From assembly GCA_002923315.1 (NCBI GenBank), contig BEHM01000006.1:21489-85488 (forward strand): DNA of 64,000 nt, read 5' to 3'. This DNA is from a bacterium HR10 (GTDB lineage Bacteria; Acidobacteriota; Blastocatellia; HR10). Each line of letters opens with the position of its first letter. Positions within the stretch are counted from its first letter, which is position 1. Under the pieces are notes generated by a model. The model saw nothing but the letters and a program-made list of their open reading frames with translations. It did not search any database and had not been told where the DNA came from. Below, in pieces: positions 1 to 8,485 of this stretch. Made by a program: the position numbers and the translations under genes.

Positions 1-2096
1 CCCCACCGGTGACCTCGACGGTCATGGGGGGATCGAGCACGGGGCTTTTCGGGACGTTCGGCGCCCGCACGCTGCGCCGGGGAGAATGGACCTGGGGCGT
101 CTTCTGGAATAATTTCGATCGGGACCCGGGAGATATAGACGTCAACCAGATCCCCGTGAACTTCACCCTGGGGCTGACGGATCGGATCGAGGTCTTCGGC
201 AACATTGATTTCTTCCAGCAGGTGACGACGCGCCAGCCATTTCTCTTGAGTGGGAGCGGATTCAATCTCGGGCGTCTGCGCTTCGGCGGGCCAGGGGCAG
301 ATCCCGTTCGGGCTTTTGGCCCACCACAAGGGGGGAAGGATGGGACGGCCTTCTTCCCCGGGACGAGCGCGCCAGGCGGGGGGATCTTACCGGCGCTTGG
401 GGCCCTGGCGTTTCGGTTCCCTGGATTCGGACCGTTTGATCGGCCCAGTTACTACAACGACTTCCCCTTCTTCCCCTTCGCCGATGAGGGCGGCCCGCGG
501 ATGTCTTCGAACGGACTGGGGAACTTCACCCTGGGGATGAAGATCGCGCTCTCGAATGCAGATCGTCGTGTCGCCTGGGGCGTGGCGACCGTGTTGCGAT
601 TGCCTTCGGCCCGCCATTTCTCGGCGCTCGCGCATGGGCGCGGCGCGGGGGCTGTGGACGGCGGACCGATACTGATCGTCAGCGAGAATCTGTGGGAGGG
701 GCGACTGCGACTCCATCAAAACATCGGATATATCGTCACCGGAGGCGTTCATCGCGCGGGCGTGCAGATCCTGGATCGTCGGGATGAGCTGTGGCTCAAT
801 GCCGGGGTCGAGCTGGACGTGCATCGGTCGGTGATCTACACGGCCGAAGTGAATTCGAAGGTCTTCGTCGGTGGGGGGACGCCGAACCTCAATCCGGTGA
901 ATCCGATGGACCTGGTGCTCGGCGCGCGGTTCCTGTTTCGCGAGGGACGAATTCAATTGGGCGGGGGCTGGCGTATGTTCTTGACGAATGCGGACCGGCG
1001 CGCCTTCTTCTCCGAGGATCCGATCCTGGTCACCGTGAACAAGGATGATGCGAACGGTTTCGTCCTCACGCTGAGTCTGGGACGTCGTCGGGCGCGTCCG
1101 ACGCCGCCTCCGCCGAATCGGCCTCCGGTCATCACGGCGCTGGAAGCGGATAAGGAGCAGGTGACCGATGGCGAGCCGGTGCATTTCACGGCTCGCGCGT
1201 ATGATCCCGATGGGGATTTCCTCATCTACACGTGGGAGACGACAGCGGGGCGGATTACGGGGACAGGCCCGAGTGTCACGCTCGACACCCGAGGGATCAA
1301 TCCGAATGTGGGCGCGCCCCCCGTTCGTGTGACGGTGACCGTCACGGTGGATGATGGTCGAGGGGGATCGGATACGGCGAGTAAGACAATTGCAGTGCTG
1401 GCGCCTGCGCCTCCGCCACCACCCCCGCCGCCGCCGAATCGTCCGCCGCGCATCGAGGCGATTGAGATCAGTGTCGTGGGGACGCCTCAAGTCGCGGGGC
1501 AATTCACTGATGGCGATCTGCTGGCCATTCGCGCCCGCGCCACCGATCCGGACGGCGACCCCTTGACCTACGTTTGGTCTTCTTCGCTCGGCACGATCGA
1601 AGGAACTGGCCCTGAGGTGCGCCTCAATACGACGGGCTTCACGGCGGGCCCGGGCGCGCCGCCGGCTTCCGTCACCATCTCTCTCCGGGTGGAGGATGGG
1701 CGTGGCGGGGTGGATTCGGATTCGCGCACGATCCTGGTGCAGGCGTTGCCGCGTCCGACGCCGATTCGCGCGGGTGAGCTCTTCTTCCCGCAGAACGCCG
1801 CGCGCATCACCAATGAGCATAAGGCGGCCCTGGATGATGTGGCCGATCGTCTGCTGCGCGATCCACGAGCGCGTTTGGTGATCCTGGCCTATTCGGATCG
1901 TAGCGAGGTGCGGGACGTGGCCCGACGTCGGGCGGAGAACGCGCGAGCGTATCTGGTCACGCGGCGACGCATTGATCCGGCGCGCATCATCATTCGGGTC
2001 ATCGGCAGCGCGCGACCGCATCCGAGCGGGGAGCGACGGATGAATCGCCGCCTGGAGCTGTGGATCGTCCCGGAAGGGGCCGAGATGCCACGGTGA
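1..2096 (+). CDS. OmpA-family outer membrane protein with two Ig/PKD-like domains (5' end cut by window edge)
   Basis: The reading frame is open to the left edge and shows no signal peptide, so the start lies outside the window. The first ~355 codons are rich in alternating aromatic/polar segments typical of an outer-membrane beta-barrel. A Pro-rich linker (about 1098-1125) leads to an Ig/PKD-like domain with a YDPDGD motif, a run of eight prolines (about 1405-1435), a second similar domain (ATDPDGDPLTY), and a C-terminal OmpA-like peptidoglycan-binding domain (about 1765-2090, ending RRLELWIVP). The likely role is to anchor the outer membrane to peptidoglycan; the Ig-like domains probably act as spacers. 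It precedes the pilus operon by ~150 bases, but co-function is not shown. Confidence 0.85.
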   Translation, partial: PPVTSTVMGGSSTGLFGTFGARTLRRGEWTWGVFWNNFDRDPGDIDVNQIPVNFTLGLTDRIEVFGNIDFFQQVTTRQPFLLSGSGFNLGRLRFGGPGADPVRAFGPPQGGKDGTAFFPGTSAPGGGILPALGALAFRFPGFGPFDRPSYYNDFPFFPFADEGGPRMSSNGLGNFTLGMKIALSNADRRVAWGVATVLRLPSARHFSALAHGRGAGAVDGGPILIVSENLWEGRLRLHQNIGYIVTGGVHRAGVQILDRRDELWLNAGVELDVHRSVIYTAEVNSKVFVGGGTPNLNPVNPMDLVLGARFLFREGRIQLGGGWRMFLTNADRRAFFSEDPILVTVNKDDANGFVLTLSLGRRRARPTPPPPNRPPVITALEADKEQVTDGEPVHFTARAYDPDGDFLIYTWETTAGRITGTGPSVTLDTRGINPNVGAPPVRVTVTVTVDDGRGGSDTASKTIAVLAPAPPPPPPPPPNRPPRIEAIEISVVGTPQVAGQFTDGDLLAIRARATDPDGDPLTYVWSSSLGTIEGTGPEVRLNTTGFTAGPGAPPASVTISLRVEDGRGGVDSDSRTILVQALPRPTPIRAGELFFPQNAARITNEHKAALDDVADRLLRDPRARLVILAYSDRSEVRDVARRRAENARAYLVTRRRIDPARIIIRVIGSARPHPSGERRMNRRLELWIVPEGAEMPR

Positions 2097-2228
2097 GGCT
2101 CTGACGCCCGTCTGATCAGCTCTTGCGGATCGCCTGGGGGGCCTCGTGAGGGGGGCCAATCTGGGCGAAATTTTGGAACTCTCCGCCAGCAGAGGCGTCC
2201 CTGCTTACGGCGGACTTGGCGGAGGTGG

Positions 2229-2234
2229 TATCAT
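2229..2234 (+). promoter_or_regulatory. Possible -10 box (TATCAT) for the pilus/secretion operon
   Basis: TATCAT lies 11 nt before the proposed PilN start codon. A weak -35-like TTACGG lies 18 nt upstream of it (2205-2210). If used, the mRNA would be almost leaderless. The weak -35 makes this tentative. Confidence 0.3.
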
Positions 2235-2245
2235 ACAGGGTGATT

Positions 2246-2848
2246 ATGCGGGTGTGGTTGAACTTGGCCAGTGAGCCCTTCCACAATCGCCGCGCCTGGA
2301 TCGCAGGCTTCGGCTTCCTGATCGGCGTCTGCCTGGGGGCGAGCGTGATGCTCGCAGCCCGGGCGCAGAGCTTCATCCGACAGGCGGCGGTCCTGAGCGA
2401 GCGCGTGCGGCAGCAGGAGGGGGAGATCCGGCGCCTTCGGCAGCAGATTCCTCCACCGGTCGCGCCGGAGCAGCTCTCGCCGCTGGAGCGCGAGGCGTTG
2501 CGCGCCGCCGCGCATTTGATCGAGCGGCGCATCTTCCCCTGGTCGCGCCTCTTGCAAGACATCGAGCGCAGCCTCGTCGCGGATGCCCGCGTGACGACGA
2601 TTCGCGTCGCGCCGGAGGAATCCGCGGCCGTGGATGTGTTGAATCCCGGACGCGCCCCGGTTCGTCTCTCCCTCACGCTGATCGGTCGAAAGTTGGAGGA
2701 TGTGCTGCAGGTGATGGAGCGGCTGCGCGCCTCCGGACGCTTTCGGGACTTTCGACCGAGGAAGCAGAGCCTCTTGGAGGGCACCGAGGAGGTCGAGTAC
2801 GAACTGGAGGTGACGTACTTCCCTGAGCCCAGAGGTTCTGGAGCGTAG
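2246..2848 (+). CDS. pilN: PilN-like inner-membrane assembly protein
   Basis: A 200-residue protein beginning MRVWLNLASEPFHNRR, the N-terminal 'INLASEPF'-type signature of PilN. One transmembrane helix (about residues 17-40) is followed by a coiled coil and a periplasmic ferredoxin-like domain. With PilO it forms the inner-membrane alignment complex linking the cytoplasmic PilM ring to the secretin. I chose ATG 2246 because the signature starts there; an in-frame TTG at 2216 would add ten unlikely residues. It is the first gene of a ten-gene operon and is followed by pilO after 3 nt. Confidence 0.75.
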   Translation: MRVWLNLASEPFHNRRAWIAGFGFLIGVCLGASVMLAARAQSFIRQAAVLSERVRQQEGEIRRLRQQIPPPVAPEQLSPLEREALRAAAHLIERRIFPWSRLLQDIERSLVADARVTTIRVAPEESAAVDVLNPGRAPVRLSLTLIGRKLEDVLQVMERLRASGRFRDFRPRKQSLLEGTEEVEYELEVTYFPEPRGSGA

Positions 2849-2851
2849 GCC

Positions 2852-3541
2852 ATGGGGGCTCTGAGCTTCGTGCTCCGAAATGGGAGCTTGTGGCGAGCGA
2901 AGCGATGGGACGCCGTTCGGCTGTTGCTCGCGCTCGGCGCTCTGGCCGCTTTGGCCACAGTCGGCGCCTTCTTCTGGAACGTCGAGCGCCATCGGCGAGC
3001 CGTGGAGGCGTTGGAGCAACAGTTTCGGGAGCATCAAGAGACGATCGCCCTGCTCCGACAGCGCGTGGCGACGGTGCAGGCCAACGCTCGCGCGGAGGCG
3101 CCGACGCCGGAAGCCGTTCGCCAGAGCCTCCGGCGATTTGAGCAGGCCTACCTCCCGGATTCGGACGTCGGCCTCGCGCGCGTGCTCACGGAGGTGAATC
3201 ACATCGCGCGCGAGAGCGGCCTGCTGCTCTCCTCCGACATCATGTTCAATCCGATGGAGGAGGCCGAGGTCCGGGCGGGAGCAGGTGGCCTCGCGCGATC
3301 CGGTGGACGGAGCTTTTATCCGGGATTGCGCCTCTCCTTCACGGTGAGCGGCGAATATGCGAATGTGCGGCGCTTCCTGGCAGCGCTCGAACGCAGTCCG
3401 CTCTTGCTCGTCGTGGAATCGCTCGCGCTCAAGAGCGTGGAGGAGCGAGGCGGACCGCGCCCGACGGCGTCCGGAGGGGTCATCTCTTTGGAGATCACCG
3501 TCTCCGCCTACTTCCGGCGGTCAGGAGGGGAAACTTCATGA
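2852..3541 (+). CDS. pilO: PilO-like inner-membrane assembly protein
   Basis: A 229-residue protein with a single transmembrane helix near residues 22-42 (LLLALGALAALATVGAFFW), a coiled coil, then an alpha/beta periplasmic domain ending in SLEITVSAYF, as in PilO/GspM-type proteins. It should heterodimerise with the PilN homologue encoded just upstream. Its stop overlaps the start of the next gene by 4 nt (ATGA), indicating translational coupling. Assignment rests on architecture and position; sequence conservation in this family is low. Confidence 0.7.
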   Translation: MGALSFVLRNGSLWRAKRWDAVRLLLALGALAALATVGAFFWNVERHRRAVEALEQQFREHQETIALLRQRVATVQANARAEAPTPEAVRQSLRRFEQAYLPDSDVGLARVLTEVNHIARESGLLLSSDIMFNPMEEAEVRAGAGGLARSGGRSFYPGLRLSFTVSGEYANVRRFLAALERSPLLLVVESLALKSVEERGGPRPTASGGVISLEITVSAYFRRSGGETS

Positions 3542-4626
3542 CGACACATGCGGACAAGAAGCGACTCGCGATCTTGAGCGCGGTGCTTGCCGTTCTGCTC
3601 ATCTTCTGGCTTCGAACATCTGATTCCGATCCGGGACGGGCGACGTCTGGCCGTGTGGGATCGGCTGTGCCGACCCCAGGGCATCGCGCTGTGCGTTCTT
3701 CAGGGCCTCCGTCAGGTGGGGCCGTATCACCCGAAGAGGGCTTTCGACCGCTGCCCCTCTTCGCCCTGGAGCAGGCGCGGAGCGCTCCGGCGGAGGCCGG
3801 TCGCAATATCTTCGTCTATTATGTCCCTCCGGCTCCGGTTGCACCCAAGGAACCCGAGGGACCGCCGCCCACGATTCGCGTGACCTCGCTCTCGCCCGAG
3901 TCCGTGTACGCGCGCACGGGGGACGTCGTCCTGCACGTGCGTGGGGATCGCTTTCCCGAAGATGCGCGCATCTTCGTCAACGGGCGGGAGCAACCGACCG
4001 AGCGCATCAGTCCCGCGGAGTTGAAAGCGACCATCGGTCGTCAATGGCTCAGCACGCCGGGGAAACTGACGATCCTCGTGCGCAATGATCGGGGGGAGTT
4101 CTCCGCTCCGCTGACGCTCTCTGTCCTGGAGCCGCCGGCCCCCGAGTACAAATACGTGGGGCGCATTGATGATCTCGTGTTCCTCGCCAACGGTGAGGAC
4201 CGATATGCCGTTCGCGTGGGGCAGCTCGTGGACCCGCGAAAAGGGAATCGCTGGCGCGTTCTCACGGCTTCGGACACGCACGTGATGATCCAGGATGTGC
4301 TCCTGGGCGTCACGCATCGTGTGGAGATGGAGACAGTGCAGACGGCGGCTGCGACCCCCACGCCTTCACCGACGGTGATGACGCCCTTTGATCGTCGGCG
4401 GCTCATCCAGGAGCGTCTACGGCAGCAGATGGAGGAGCTGAACGCTGAAGAGGAAGAGGCGCTGCCCGAGCAAGCGCCGCCTGAAGAATCGCAGGAGCTG
4501 TTGCCGAAGCAACAGCCGCAGCCGCTTCAGGGACCACAGGGGCAGCCGTTGACGCCGCAGCAGATCCGGCAACGCATCCAGCAGCAGCTGCAGCAGTTGA
4601 GAGGCCGACCGAATCGGAACTGGTGA
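3538..4626 (+). CDS. Membrane-anchored protein with IPT/TIG-like and PilP/GspC-like domains
   Basis: A 362-residue protein with an N-terminal transmembrane anchor (about residues 9-26) and a disordered linker. Residues ~115-195 look like an IPT/TIG Ig fold (TIRVTSLSPESVYARTGDVV). Residues ~200-265 form a small beta domain (VGRIDDLVFLANGEDRYAVR to LLGVTHRVEME) resembling the PilP/GspC homology region that contacts the secretin. The C-terminal ~60 residues are Gln/Glu-rich and low in complexity. By position after pilNO it probably replaces PilP, linking the inner-membrane complex to the secretin. The IPT insertion is not part of the usual PilP. The functional call is inference. Confidence 0.55.
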   Translation: MTTHADKKRLAILSAVLAVLLIFWLRTSDSDPGRATSGRVGSAVPTPGHRAVRSSGPPSGGAVSPEEGFRPLPLFALEQARSAPAEAGRNIFVYYVPPAPVAPKEPEGPPPTIRVTSLSPESVYARTGDVVLHVRGDRFPEDARIFVNGREQPTERISPAELKATIGRQWLSTPGKLTILVRNDRGEFSAPLTLSVLEPPAPEYKYVGRIDDLVFLANGEDRYAVRVGQLVDPRKGNRWRVLTASDTHVMIQDVLLGVTHRVEMETVQTAAATPTPSPTVMTPFDRRRLIQERLRQQMEELNAEEEEALPEQAPPEESQELLPKQQPQPLQGPQGQPLTPQQIRQRIQQQLQQLRGRPNRNW

Positions 4627-4630
4627 GGTG

Positions 4631-5506
4631 ATGGCTCGCTCACGTGTCCTCGAGCGCGAATCGGTGAGATCGCGCGCCGCGGCTCGCGGATATGCGCTGC
4701 TGGCGCTCATCGCGGCGATGACCGTGATGGGGATTCTCATCGCCGGGTATGTGCCGCATCTGGCGCGGCAGATGCAGCGCGAGCGTGAGGAGGAGATGCT
4801 CTTTCGCGGCCAGCAGATCGTGGATGCCATCGCGCGGTATTTTCAGATGACCGGTCGCTACCCCTCTTCGTTGGAGGAGCTGGTGCGCGGATTCGTCATT
4901 CCAACGCCGCGGGGGATGCACCGGGTGCGCTTTCTGCGTCCCTCGGCGCTCATTGATCCGATGACCAATGAAGAGTGGAAGGTCGTGCGGCCGGGCGATC
5001 CCGTGCTGCGGCGCTTCGTCGAGGCGTATTTGGAGAGCATTGGGCAGCCGGCCAATCCCATGCTCCTGCAGTTCCTCCAGCCGGGGACGATGATCACGCT
5101 GCCCGGGCGACAGCGTCCGCTGCCGACGCGTCCCGGTACGCCTCGGACGCCTGGGGCGAACGTCCCGCGTTCAGGAGCAGGAGTGGTCGGAGCTGTGCCC
5201 GCGTCTCCCTCAGGCGCCCTCAGTCAGAGAGAGGAGGGGACGGGAGTGATCCTCGGCGTGGTGAGCCGGAGCGAGAAGAAGACCGTGCGGGTCTACTACG
5301 GTTTGGATCGCTACAGCGACTGGCCCTTCGTCTTCATCCCGGTCTTGCCGGTGGCCGTCGGAGAGGCGCGCGTTCGCGCGGTCTTGAACCCGGTGATGTT
5401 CCCGAGCGATCCTCTGGCGCGCATGCTTCAGGGGGGGATCGTCGGGCCGCGCCGCGTGGTGCCACAGCAAGGGCCTCCGGCTCAGCCCGGAACGATTCGG
5501 AGGTGA
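4631..5506 (+). CDS. Pseudopilin-like protein (GspG/minor-pilin-like, lacks Glu5)
   Basis: A 291-residue protein with an N-terminal basic leader, then GYALLALIAAMTVMGILIAG, a hydrophobic helix like that of type IV pilins. The usual Glu at position 5 of the mature protein is absent (GYALLA instead of GFTLLE). Downstream, FQMTGRYPSSLEELV and a 'DPMTNEEWKVV' segment resemble GspG-type pseudopilins. The C-terminal half is Pro/Gly-rich and then becomes structured again. A minor or tip pseudopilin such as GspK, which also lacks Glu5, is plausible. A GTG at 4628 is an alternative start. Confidence 0.6.
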   Translation: MARSRVLERESVRSRAAARGYALLALIAAMTVMGILIAGYVPHLARQMQREREEEMLFRGQQIVDAIARYFQMTGRYPSSLEELVRGFVIPTPRGMHRVRFLRPSALIDPMTNEEWKVVRPGDPVLRRFVEAYLESIGQPANPMLLQFLQPGTMITLPGRQRPLPTRPGTPRTPGANVPRSGAGVVGAVPASPSGALSQREEGTGVILGVVSRSEKKTVRVYYGLDRYSDWPFVFIPVLPVAVGEARVRAVLNPVMFPSDPLARMLQGGIVGPRRVVPQQGPPAQPGTIRR

Positions 5507-5513
5507 GCGCGCC

Positions 5514-6725
5514 ATGGCGGAATACGTCTTTCGCGTCGGCACGCCCTCGGGAGAGATCGTCCTGCGCAAGGTCGAGGCCGTGAGCCCGGAGGAAGCGCGG
5601 CAGCGGCTCGAGCGCGAGGGGTATCGCGTCTTCACGCTCGCGCAGCGGGGGCGTTCGGCGTGGGCGTGGCGGTTCTCTCTCGGTCGGGTGAAGCTGGAGG
5701 ATTTCCTTCACTTCAACCAGCAACTGGCGGCGCTGATTCGGGCCGGATTGCCCGTGCTGCAGGCCATCAGCATGCTGGCGCGGCGGCAGAGCCATCCCGT
5801 CCTACGAAGCGCGCTGCGCGACGTCGAGGAGCGCATTCGCGAGGGCGCATTGTTGTCGCAGGCCTTCGCCTCGCGGGGCGACATCTTCCCTCGCTTGTAC
5901 ATCGCCGCCGTGCTGGCGGGCGAGCGTTCGGGGAATCTCGACGAGATGCTCCTGCGATATGTCGCCTATACGAAGCAGATGGTGGCGCTCAAGCGACGGG
6001 TGCGCGCGGCGACGACCTATCCGATCTTCCTGTTGTGCTCTCTGATCGGGTTGATCGCTGTGATGACCGGTTTCGTGATCCCACGCTTTCGCATCGTCTA
6101 CGAAGATTTCGGCGGGGAACTGCCCGTCATCACGCAGATCGTCCTGGCCGTCGGGCAGGGCGTGAGGGAGAACCTCGTGTGGGGCATTCCGGCGCTCCTG
6201 GCCTTGATCATCGGGCTGATGCTCTGGCGGCGGACCGAGGGTGGGCGCGCGGCGCTGGATGCCCTGATCTTGAAGCTTCCGATCGTGGGCCCCATCGTGC
6301 GCGATCTGGCCGTGGCGCAACTGGCGCGCAGCTTGGCGACGCTCCTGCGAGGGGGGATCACCCTGGTCGAATCCTTCCGCGTGGCGAGCGAGACGCTCAC
6401 CAATCGCGTGCTCGGGCGCACGTCGGGCATCGTCCTGCGCCGCCTTCAAGAAGGGCAAGCTTTCGCCGACAGCTTAGAGGAGGCGGGGTGGCTCCCCCCG
6501 CTGGCCATTGACATCGTGCGCGTCGGCGAGCGGGCCGGGAGCCTCAAGGAGATGCTCGATGAGCTGGCCAATTTCTATGACGCCGAGCTGGAGGTGAAGC
6601 TCAATCAGGTGACGACGCTCATCCAACCCATCATGCTCGTGCTGATGGCCGGATTGGTGACCTTCGTCCTGCTGTCCATGTATCTGCCGCTCTTCACCTT
6701 CATCTCGACCTTGGGAGCGAGATGA
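5514..6725 (+). CDS. pilC: Type II secretion/type IV pilus inner-membrane platform protein PilC (GspF)
   Basis: A 403-residue polytopic protein with two repeated GspF domains and three main hydrophobic stretches: around residues 170-195, 220-240, and the C-terminal segment ending in LLSMYLPLFTFISTLG. The conserved sequences FNQQLAALIRAGLPVLQA and VGERAGSLKEMLDELANFYD are diagnostic. It is the membrane platform on which the PilB ATPase acts to extrude pilin subunits. It lies 7 nt after the preceding pseudopilin-like gene and 16 nt before pilB, so one transcript is likely. Confidence 0.92.
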   Translation: MAEYVFRVGTPSGEIVLRKVEAVSPEEARQRLEREGYRVFTLAQRGRSAWAWRFSLGRVKLEDFLHFNQQLAALIRAGLPVLQAISMLARRQSHPVLRSALRDVEERIREGALLSQAFASRGDIFPRLYIAAVLAGERSGNLDEMLLRYVAYTKQMVALKRRVRAATTYPIFLLCSLIGLIAVMTGFVIPRFRIVYEDFGGELPVITQIVLAVGQGVRENLVWGIPALLALIIGLMLWRRTEGGRAALDALILKLPIVGPIVRDLAVAQLARSLATLLRGGITLVESFRVASETLTNRVLGRTSGIVLRRLQEGQAFADSLEEAGWLPPLAIDIVRVGERAGSLKEMLDELANFYDAELEVKLNQVTTLIQPIMLVLMAGLVTFVLLSMYLPLFTFISTLGAR

Positions 6726-6741
6726 GGAGAGGAGGAGGACC

Positions 6742-8403
6742 ATGGGCGAGAACACGAACGCTTATTTTGAGGCCTTGAGCGCGAAGAACGGAGCGGCCGC
6801 CACGACGGCCGTGGATCCGTTTGTGGAAGAGCAGCGCGCGCGCCGCTTGGCCGAGCGATATCGGCTGCCGTTTCTCGATCTCACGCGCGTGCGCATGGAT
6901 CAGGAATTGCTGCGGCTGCTCCCGGTCGAGCTGATGGTACAATATCGCTTCGTCCCCGTTCGGCGGGAGGAGGACGCGTTGCTCGTGGCCGTCGCCGATC
7001 CCACGGACCTGGAGCGTCTGGATGAGATTCGCGCGCGCTTGAGGGAGAAGGTGCGCTGGGCGGTGGCGACGCCCTCGGCCATCGAATCCGTGCTCACGCG
7101 CGGCGATGCCTCGCAACGGGTCCTAGATGAGACGACCGAGCACCTGCGCGTGGCGCTCGTGAAGGAGACCGAGCAGGGCGAGGAGGACCTGGACCTGGAT
7201 CGCCTGATGGGCGATCGGGAGATGAGCCCGATTGTGAAGCTCGTGGATTCGGTCATTCTGACGGCCCTGGAGCGGCGCGCCAGCGATATTCACATTGAGA
7301 CGCACGCCTCGGAAGTCGTGATCAAATACCGCATTGATGGCGTGCTCTATCCGGCGGGACCGCCCATTGATATTCAGCATCACCAGACGATCATCTCGCG
7401 CATCAAGGTGATGTCGGAGCTGGACATCGCCGAGCGGCGCATCCCACAAGATGGCCGGTTCCGCGTGCGTGTGCGCGGGCGCACGATTGATTTCCGCGTC
7501 TCGATCATGCCGACCATTCACGGCGAGGACGCCGTCATCCGCATCCTCGACAAGGAGCAGCTCAGCGAGAAATTCCGCGACCTGCGCCTGGATGTGCTCG
7601 GATTCGACGCCGAGACGTTGCGAAAATTCCGGCATTTCATCCGTGAGCCGTATGGGATGATCCTCGTCACCGGCCCCACCGGCTCGGGCAAGACGACGAC
7701 GCTCTATGCGGCCATCAACGAGATCCGAACGGGAGAGGAGAAGATCATCACCATCGAGGACCCGGTTGAGTATCAGTTGAAAGGCGTGACGCAGATCCAG
7801 GTCAACGAGAAGAAAGGACTCACCTTCGCCCGGGGCTTGCGCTCGATCCTGCGGCATGATCCGGACAAGATCATGGTCGGCGAGATTCGCGATCCGGAGA
7901 CGGCGCAGATCGCCATCCAGTCGGCGCTCACGGGGCATCTGGTCTTCACCACCGTGCACGCGAACAATGTCATTGACGTCATCGGGCGGTTCCTGAACAT
8001 GGGCGTGGAACCGTACAACTTCGTCAGCGCACTCAATTGCGTGCTCGCGCAGCGGCTCGTGCGCGTCCTCTGCCCACAGTGCAAACGTCCCTATACGCCG
8101 AGCGATCAGGAGTTGCTCGATTCGGGCTTGCCCCCGGAGCAGTATCGGGCGTATACGTTCTATGAGGCCGTCGGATGCGACTATTGCAACTGGACGGGGT
8201 ATCGAGGGCGCACGGCCATTCACGAGCTCCTGGATATGACCGATCACATCCGCGAGTTGATCATTGCGCGACGTCCGGGCTCGGAGATTCGCCGCGCGGC
8301 GCAGGCCGAGGGGTTGCGCACGCTGCGCGAGTCGGCCGTGCAGAAGGTGCTCGAGGGGATCACGACGTTGCGCGAGATCAATCGGGTGACTTTCGTGGAA
8401 TGA
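6742..8403 (+). CDS. pilB: Type IV pilus/type II secretion assembly ATPase PilB (GspE)
   Basis: A 553-residue secretion ATPase. The N-terminal MshEN/GspE-N domain spans about residues 1-140. The Walker A motif GPTGSGKT is at residues 311-318. The Asp-box and Walker B region reads IMVGEIRDPETAQIAIQSAL, with the His-box TGHLVFTTVHAN. A C-terminal zinc-binding module has CPQC near residue 444 and CDYC near 479. It powers pseudopilin polymerisation through the PilC platform. The start has a GAGGAGG ribosome binding site. No PilT retraction ATPase gene is present in the window. Confidence 0.95.
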   Translation: MGENTNAYFEALSAKNGAAATTAVDPFVEEQRARRLAERYRLPFLDLTRVRMDQELLRLLPVELMVQYRFVPVRREEDALLVAVADPTDLERLDEIRARLREKVRWAVATPSAIESVLTRGDASQRVLDETTEHLRVALVKETEQGEEDLDLDRLMGDREMSPIVKLVDSVILTALERRASDIHIETHASEVVIKYRIDGVLYPAGPPIDIQHHQTIISRIKVMSELDIAERRIPQDGRFRVRVRGRTIDFRVSIMPTIHGEDAVIRILDKEQLSEKFRDLRLDVLGFDAETLRKFRHFIREPYGMILVTGPTGSGKTTTLYAAINEIRTGEEKIITIEDPVEYQLKGVTQIQVNEKKGLTFARGLRSILRHDPDKIMVGEIRDPETAQIAIQSALTGHLVFTTVHANNVIDVIGRFLNMGVEPYNFVSALNCVLAQRLVRVLCPQCKRPYTPSDQELLDSGLPPEQYRAYTFYEAVGCDYCNWTGYRGRTAIHELLDMTDHIRELIIARRPGSEIRRAAQAEGLRTLRESAVQKVLEGITTLREINRVTFVE

Positions 8404-8485
8404 CGCCAATGGCGCGCGGGGACGTGGGTGCGTGGTTGACCCCTGCGCCTCCGCGCGGGGAGTTTCGCCTCAGGAGGAAGAGTCT

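Noticed and set aside
387..2159. A 590-codon minus-strand frame opposite the OmpA-family gene
   Set aside because: An antisense shadow of a strongly supported coding region; Arg-rich low-complexity product and no ribosome binding site.
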